DNA of 64,000 nucleotides from NCBI RefSeq assembly GCF_048544455.1, contig NC_133536.1, forward strand, positions 23,624,152-23,688,151, written 5' to 3'. The first letter of the stretch is position 1, and every line of letters starts with the position of its first letter. The DNA comes from Silene latifolia (taxonomy: Eukaryota > Streptophyta > Magnoliopsida > Caryophyllales > Caryophyllaceae). Shown one piece after another: positions 59,526-64,000 of the stretch. The notes under the pieces were generated by a model. It did no database searches, had not been told where the DNA came from, and saw only the letters and a program-made list of their open reading frames with translations. A program made the translations under genes and the position numbers.

Positions 59526-60355
59526 ATTTCTTCTAGCATACCGGTCATTGTGTCCCCGTCGCTCTCGGCTAAGGCCGAGGTAATCGGGGTTATGGCTCGA
59601 TAGCGCGTATCGGTCATTGTGTCCCCGTCGCTCTCGGCTAGGGCCGAGGTAATCGGGGTTATGGCTCGATAGCATTCGTAACTGTAGGCATATTGACCGC
59701 CAGACTTGCGTCTCAACTGCACTGAGTATACGTTTCTTCTAGCATATCGGTCGTTGTGTCCCCGTCGCTCTCGGCTTTGGCCGAGGTAATCGGGGTTACG
59801 GCTCGATAAGCGCGTATCGATCATTGTGTCCCGTCGCTCTCGGCTAGGGCCGAGGTAATCGGGGTTATGGCTCGATAGCATTCGTGAATCGTAGGCATAT
59901 TGACCGCGGACTTGCGTCTCAACTGCACTGAGTATACGTTTCTTCTAGCATATCGGTCGTTGTGTCCCCGTCGCTCTCGGCTTTGGCCGAGGTAATCGGG
60001 GTTACGGCTCGATAGCGCGTATCGGTCATTGTGTCCCCGTCGCTCTCGGCTAGGGCCGAGGTAATCGGGGTTATGGCTCGATAGCATTCGTAACTGTAGG
60101 CATATTGACCGCCAGACTTGCGTCTCAACTGCACTGAGTATACGTTTCTTCTAGCATATCGGTCGTTGTGTCCCCGTCGCTCTCGGCTTTGGCCGAGGTA
60201 ATCGGGGTTACGGCTCGATAGCGCGTATCGGTCATTGTGTCCCCGTCGCTCTCGGCTAGGGCCGAGGTAATCGGGGTTATGGCTCGATAGCATTCGTAAC
60301 TGTAGGCATATTGACCGCCAGACTTGCGTCTCAACTGCACTGAGTATACGTTTCT
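59526..60355. repeat. Higher-order tandem array of about 208-bp units
   Basis: Units start near 59733, 59940 and 60147, with a partial one before. Each unit contains two related subunits with CGGTCATTGTGTCCCCGTCG, CTCTCGGCT, GCCGAGGTAATCGGGGTTA and GGCTCGATAGC, plus a linker with TTGCGTCTCAACTGCACTGA. The copies look almost identical, implying recent amplification. Open frames across the array on the minus strand are artefacts. Confidence 0.92.
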
Positions 60356-60481
60356 TCTTTGGGTGACTGACCGGTGGCAACTTATGGAGGGGACAAGCAC
60401 TTTGATGGAAAATTTGGGTGATTCTTCATTTGTTATGATTACGCATTGGGGTGTCCACAATGGGCTTGGACACCTCCGCCG

Positions 60482-61575
60482 CTATACAAAGTACTTTCTT
60501 AAGTTGTCGGTGTTCCAATGGTTCATCAAAGGCACGCCCTCCATGTCCGTCAGCCGGTATGTACCCGGCCTCATCTCTTCAACCACTTTGTAGGGACCTT
60601 CCCAGTTGGCCGTCAGCTTACCGTGAATGTTTCCCTTGTTAGTGGCAGCCGACTTTCTTAGGACTAGGTCTCCCACTCTTAGGTCCCTTTTGTGGACTCT
60701 TCGGTTGTAGGCTCTTTTCATCCGGTTTTGATATACTGCCAAGTTGAGGCGTGCTGTATCTCGGCTTTCTTCGACTAGGTCTAAGGAAGCTCTCAGGCCT
60801 TCCTCGTTTTCAACTGGGTTAAAGGTAGCCGTTCTGAATGTTGGCACCGTCGCTTCAATTGCGGGGGATCGCCGGAACCGTAGACTAGGTGGAAAGGGGT
60901 GTACCCCGTTGCTTCTTTCTCCGTGGTTCGAAGGGACCATAGGACGCCGGGTAGTTCATCGGCCCACCTTCCCTTAAGGTCTTCGACTGTCTTCTTCAAA
61001 CCGTTGAGGATCGTTTTGTTGGCCGCCTCCGCCTGTCCGTTGCTCTGTGGGTGGCAGACGGAGGAGTATGCAAACTTGATACCAAGCTCTTCTAACCAAT
61101 TCATTATCAGGTCACTCCAGAACTCTCGGCCGTGGTCAAATACTATAACTTGGGGTAATCCGAAACGAGTTATAACATTTTCCCAGATTACCTTTCTGAC
61201 GGCCGCCGTGGGTCTTCGCCGTCTCGCTACGACTTCAACCCATTTGGTGAAGTAATCAACAACGACGATCAAGAACTTCCTTCCTCCGGAGGCTGTTGGG
61301 AATGGCCCTAGCATGTCCATCCCCCACTATGCGAAGGGAAGAGGGCTAAGCACCGGTTGTAGGTCCCTGGAGGGAGCGTGTATTACCGGGGCATGCATCT
61401 GACAGTTCGTGCACTTCTTGGTCTTTGTTCTGGAATCTTGAAGCATGGTGGGCCAGAAGTAGCCGGCTCGTAGAGCTTTGTGGGCTAGCGTTCTTGCCCC
61501 CATGTGGTGTCCACAGATGCCTTCGTGAATCTCTGTCGATGATCGCTCTGCGTCGGCCGGACCGACACACTTCAA
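60482..61575 (-). other. Integrase region of the Tat-type element
   Basis: Shows an HHCC-type zinc-binding stretch (GYFWPTM, then CTNCQMHAP), a catalytic core (MDMLGPFP, VVDYFTKWVEV, FGLPQVIVFDHG, HPQSNGQAEAANK) and a C-terminal part with YNRRVHKRDLRVGDLVLR. In the family it joins element DNA to the chromosome. Confidence 0.85.
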
Positions 61576-61699
61576 GAGTGGTCTTATTACGGACCTTCAT
61601 ACGTTCTCCTTCGAACACTAAGTACCTGGCGGCGATCCGTTTTATTTTGGCCGAGGGATTGCGGCCCTCCCAGTAATTCACCCGTAAGTTTGTATTTCA

Positions 61700-62543
61700 T
61701 TATCGGAGTCATCCACGTTGTCTCGGCCTCTACGTTGCCCACCATGCCGTCGGTCTCGGTGATGCTCTTCGCATTCCTCGATATCTACCAAAGACGGTTC
61801 GGTGACGTTCTTGATGGTTGAGCTGGCAAGTTTGGAGAGAGCGTCGGCCCGGTTGTTCTCGGATCTGGGAACGCATTGGATTTGGAAAGACTTCAATTTC
61901 GCTATGTCGGCCTTTACCCTTTCTAGGTACCTTACCATTCCGTCGTCCCGAGCCTCAAACTCCCCTCGATTTGGTTAGTAACCAACGGTGAGTCCGTCTT
62001 CAACACAATGTGCTCTGCTCCGGCAGCCCTAGCTAGCTCGACCCCGGTTATCACCGCCTCGTATTCGGATTCGTTGTTCGATGCCGAGATGGTGAATTTC
62101 AAGGCGTACTCGAACTCGTCCCCGTTTGGGCTGATGATGAGGATGCCGGCTCCTGAGCTGTTCGTCGTGGAGGAGCCGTCGGTGTAGACCTCCCATACGC
62201 CTGGGTTTGGCTCTTCTTGATACGTGCATTCGGCCAGGAAATCTGCAAGTGCTTGCCCCTTTATCGAAGGTCTTGGTTTGTACTGAATGCCGAAGGCGGA
62301 GAGTTCCACTGCCCACTTGATGAGCCTGCCGGATTGTTCGAATTTTTCCAAAGCTTTCTCTAACGGCTGATCGGTTAGGACCGTCACGGGGTGCGCGTCG
62401 AAGTAGGGTTTTAACTTCCTCGTGGCAACGACGACGGCGAAGGCTGCTTTTTCGATTAGTGGGTAATTTCTCTCGGCGGGCAACAGCGTATGGCTGACAA
62501 AGTAGATTGGGTGTTCTTTGTTTGTCTTCTTCCCGATGATCAC
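61700..62543 (-). other. RNase H region of the Tat-type element
   Basis: Shows HPVTVLTDQPLEKALEKFEQ and WAVELSAFGIQYKPR (connection and RNase H of the retroelement), then the additional archaeal-type RNase H typical of Tat (EVYTDGSSTTNSSGAGILI, NNESEYEAVITGVELARAAG, RSENNRADALSKLAS). Confidence 0.8.
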
Positions 62544-62879
62544 CGCACCGACCGTGGCCGAGGTAATCGCTATGTATAGGTATAGCGTCTCCCCAAAGAT
62601 CGGCCCGGGACAGAGTTGGGAGAGTCCGAAGATGAGCTTTCGATTGTTTGAAAGCCGTGCTCTGTTCCTCCCCCCAGCTGAAGTCTTTATTCCCTTTCAA
62701 TACCTTGAAGAATGGGGTGCTCTTGTCGGCTGACCGAGAGATGAAACGGGCGAGAGCCGCCATTCTCCCGGTCCAAAGATCATAACCTCTTTTCGATTCC
62801 TTGGTTCCGGTAGGTCTAGGATTGCTTGGATCTTGTCCGGATTTGCATCGATGCCTCCGCACCGACAAGTACACCGAGG

Positions 62880-63684
62880 AATTTACCCGGACCCGACACC
62901 GAAGTTGCATTTCATTGGGTTGAGCTTCATCTTGTATTTCCTTAGTGAACAAAATGTTTCGTGTAAATCGGCCAGGTGCTCGCTGTCGGACTTGCTTTTC
63001 ACAATAGCATCGTCGACGTAGGCCTCAATGTTTCGCCCTTTTTGATTTTGGAACACTTTGTCCACCACCTTGATACGTTGCGCCGGCGTTTTTCAAACCG
63101 AACGGCATCATTTTGTACATGTATGTGCCGTTAGCGGTGATGAATGCGCATTTAGGCATGTCTTCCTCAGCCATGAAAACCTGGTGATATCCCGAGAAGG
63201 CGTCTAGCAGGCTTAGCATGGTGTATCCTGCCGTGGCGTCGATCAAGCTATCTATTCGAGGCAAAGGGTAACAATCTTTGGGGCATGCTTTATTAAGTTG
63301 GGTAAAGTCTACACACATTCTCCATGCCCCTGATGATTTCTTTACCATCACAACATTGGCTAACCACTCAGGGTAAGTGCAAGGCATAATAAAGCCCGCC
63401 GTAAGCAGTTTATCTACCTCGGCCTTGATGGCCTCATCTTTCTCGACTGAGGAGTTCCTCATCCTTTGCTTGACAGGGCGAGCGGTGGGGAGTACGTTCA
63501 GCTTGTGAATAATTACCTCCCGGCTCACACCTGGCATCTCGGCCGCTGAGTAGGCGAAGACGTCTTTATTTTTCCTTAGCAGGTCCAGGAGTTCGGCTCT
63601 GAACTTTGGTTCCAGGTTGACACCGATGGTTATGGTGCGGCCTGGATCAATCTCCACCTCCTCGGTCTCTGCTCCTTCGACCAT
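62880..63684 (-). other. Reverse transcriptase region of the Tat-type element
   Basis: Visible motifs: MPGVSREVIIHKLNV, SGAWRMCVDFTQLNKACPKD, YPLPRIDSLIDATAGY, LLDAFSGYHQVFMAEED, KMMPFGLKNAGATYQ and YVDDAIVKSK. These are the standard Ty3/gypsy finger, palm and YVDD blocks. Confidence 0.88.
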
Positions 63685-63699
63685 GCTGATGGTTCGGTC

Positions 63700-64000
63700 G
63701 TTCTCGGGCCTGGGAGTATCTTTGATCGGAAGGATTTTAATTTTGAAGCGCCGGCTCTCACCCTCTCTAGATACCTTGTCGTCCTATAGTCCCGAGCCTT
63801 GTACTCTCCTTTGATCTGGTTGGTCACTAGGAGCGAATCTGTTTTCACTACGACGTGCTCCGCCCCGGCGGTTCTGGCTAGCTTGACTCCGGTTATTACT
63901 GCCTCGAACTTGGATTCGTTGTTTGAGGTTACGGAGGTAAGTTTTAAGGCATGCTCAAACACGTCTCCGTTTGGGCTAAAAATAACGATGCTGGCTTTCG
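63700..64000 (-). mobile_element. Extra RNase H-like segment upstream of the reverse transcriptase
   Basis: Reads EHALKLTSVTSNNESKFEAV, LARTAGAEHVVVKTDS and RYLERVRAGASKLKSF on the minus strand. It is homologous to, but clearly diverged from, the RNase H segment at 61.85-62.1 kb. In Tat elements this domain follows the reverse transcriptase, so here it sits on the wrong side. It is probably part of a second, related element joined to the first near 63.7 kb. A fossil fragment cut by the window edge. Confidence 0.7.

Larger units (their letters stand above)
55399..63700 (-). mobile_element. Ty3/gypsy element of the Tat (Retand/Ogre-like) group, broken
   Basis: Order from right to left on the minus strand: reverse transcriptase (about 62.9-63.7 kb; LLDAFSGYHQV, AYVDDAIVKS), RNase H (about 61.7-62.5 kb; EVYTDGSS, NNESEYEAVITG), integrase (about 60.5-61.6 kb; DYFTKWVEV, CHPQSNGQAEA), a tandem array, an antisense ORF on the plus strand, and a 3' LTR. 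This order, with antisense ORF and 3' tandem repeats, is that described for Tat elements such as Retand of Silene. The 5' LTR, gag and protease lie beyond the right edge or are lost. The coding parts are broken in roughly five to ten places. Confidence 0.85.

Noticed and set aside
59442-60460. Overlapping minus-strand frames with SHNPDYLGPSRERRG repeats
   Set aside because: They are the translated 208-bp array.

Overview
This window is plant nuclear DNA. It has GT-AG introns, plant gene families (tau glutathione transferase, group IX ERF, GH35 beta-galactosidase) and a dense, nested load of transposable elements. Within plants it looks like a eudicot, and most probably a member of the Caryophyllales. 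That guess rests on a Tat-type Ty3/gypsy element with an antisense ORF and an amplified 3' tandem repeat (the plan described for Retand of Silene) and on repeat words such as TACTCGGTCGAGTA that I associate with that order. The taxon is an inference and cannot be proved from the window alone.

Layout. 1-1.73 kb: the 5' part of an L1-type LINE on the minus strand, with ORF1 complete and ORF2 running off the left edge. 1.8-10.5 kb: three neighbouring non-autonomous terminal-inverted-repeat (TIR) elements separated by (TA)n microsatellites. The middle one carries captured exons of an oxysterol-binding-protein-related gene joined to the 3' end of a VIP3/SKI8-like WD40 gene. 11.45-16.74 kb: a small Mutator-like TIR element with a young Ty1/copia element inside it. 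16.96-18.06 kb: an intact two-exon tau glutathione transferase gene. 19.1-22.1 kb: nested Helitrons with a truncated LINE and an RPA-like exon. 22.8-28.4 kb: a decayed beta-galactosidase gene on the minus strand, with one exon split by a gag-protease-only LTR element (23.1-26.5 kb). 28.9-31.5 kb: Mutator-like elements, including a very large hairpin. 31.6-34.0 kb: an intact ERF gene plus a second, orphan copy of its promoter. 36.1-38.1 kb: a TPR-protein gene on the minus strand with one in-frame stop. 38.8-39.5 kb: a Harbinger-type element. 40.35-46.72 kb: an eight-exon mitochondrial enoyl-CoA hydratase gene on the minus strand, with different MITEs in its introns and an apparent frameshift at its start. 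47.1-52.15 kb: a degraded Harbinger-type repeat loaded with (TAA)n, two truncated LINE copies with clear target duplications, and a 2.6-kb Helitron. 52.2-55.4 kb: LTR remains and Helitron ends. 55.4-64 kb: a broken Tat/Retand-like Ty3/gypsy element on the minus strand, with an antisense ORF that has its own promoter and with a ~208-bp tandem array.

Only three or four loci look like working host genes: the glutathione transferase, the ERF, the enoyl-CoA hydratase and possibly the TPR gene. They belong to unrelated pathways and form no operon or cluster. The dominant story is successive insertion: copia into a TIR element, Helitron into Helitron, LTR element into a beta-galactosidase exon, LINEs into TAA repeats. 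Promoter and leader duplications have also rebuilt the ERF locus.
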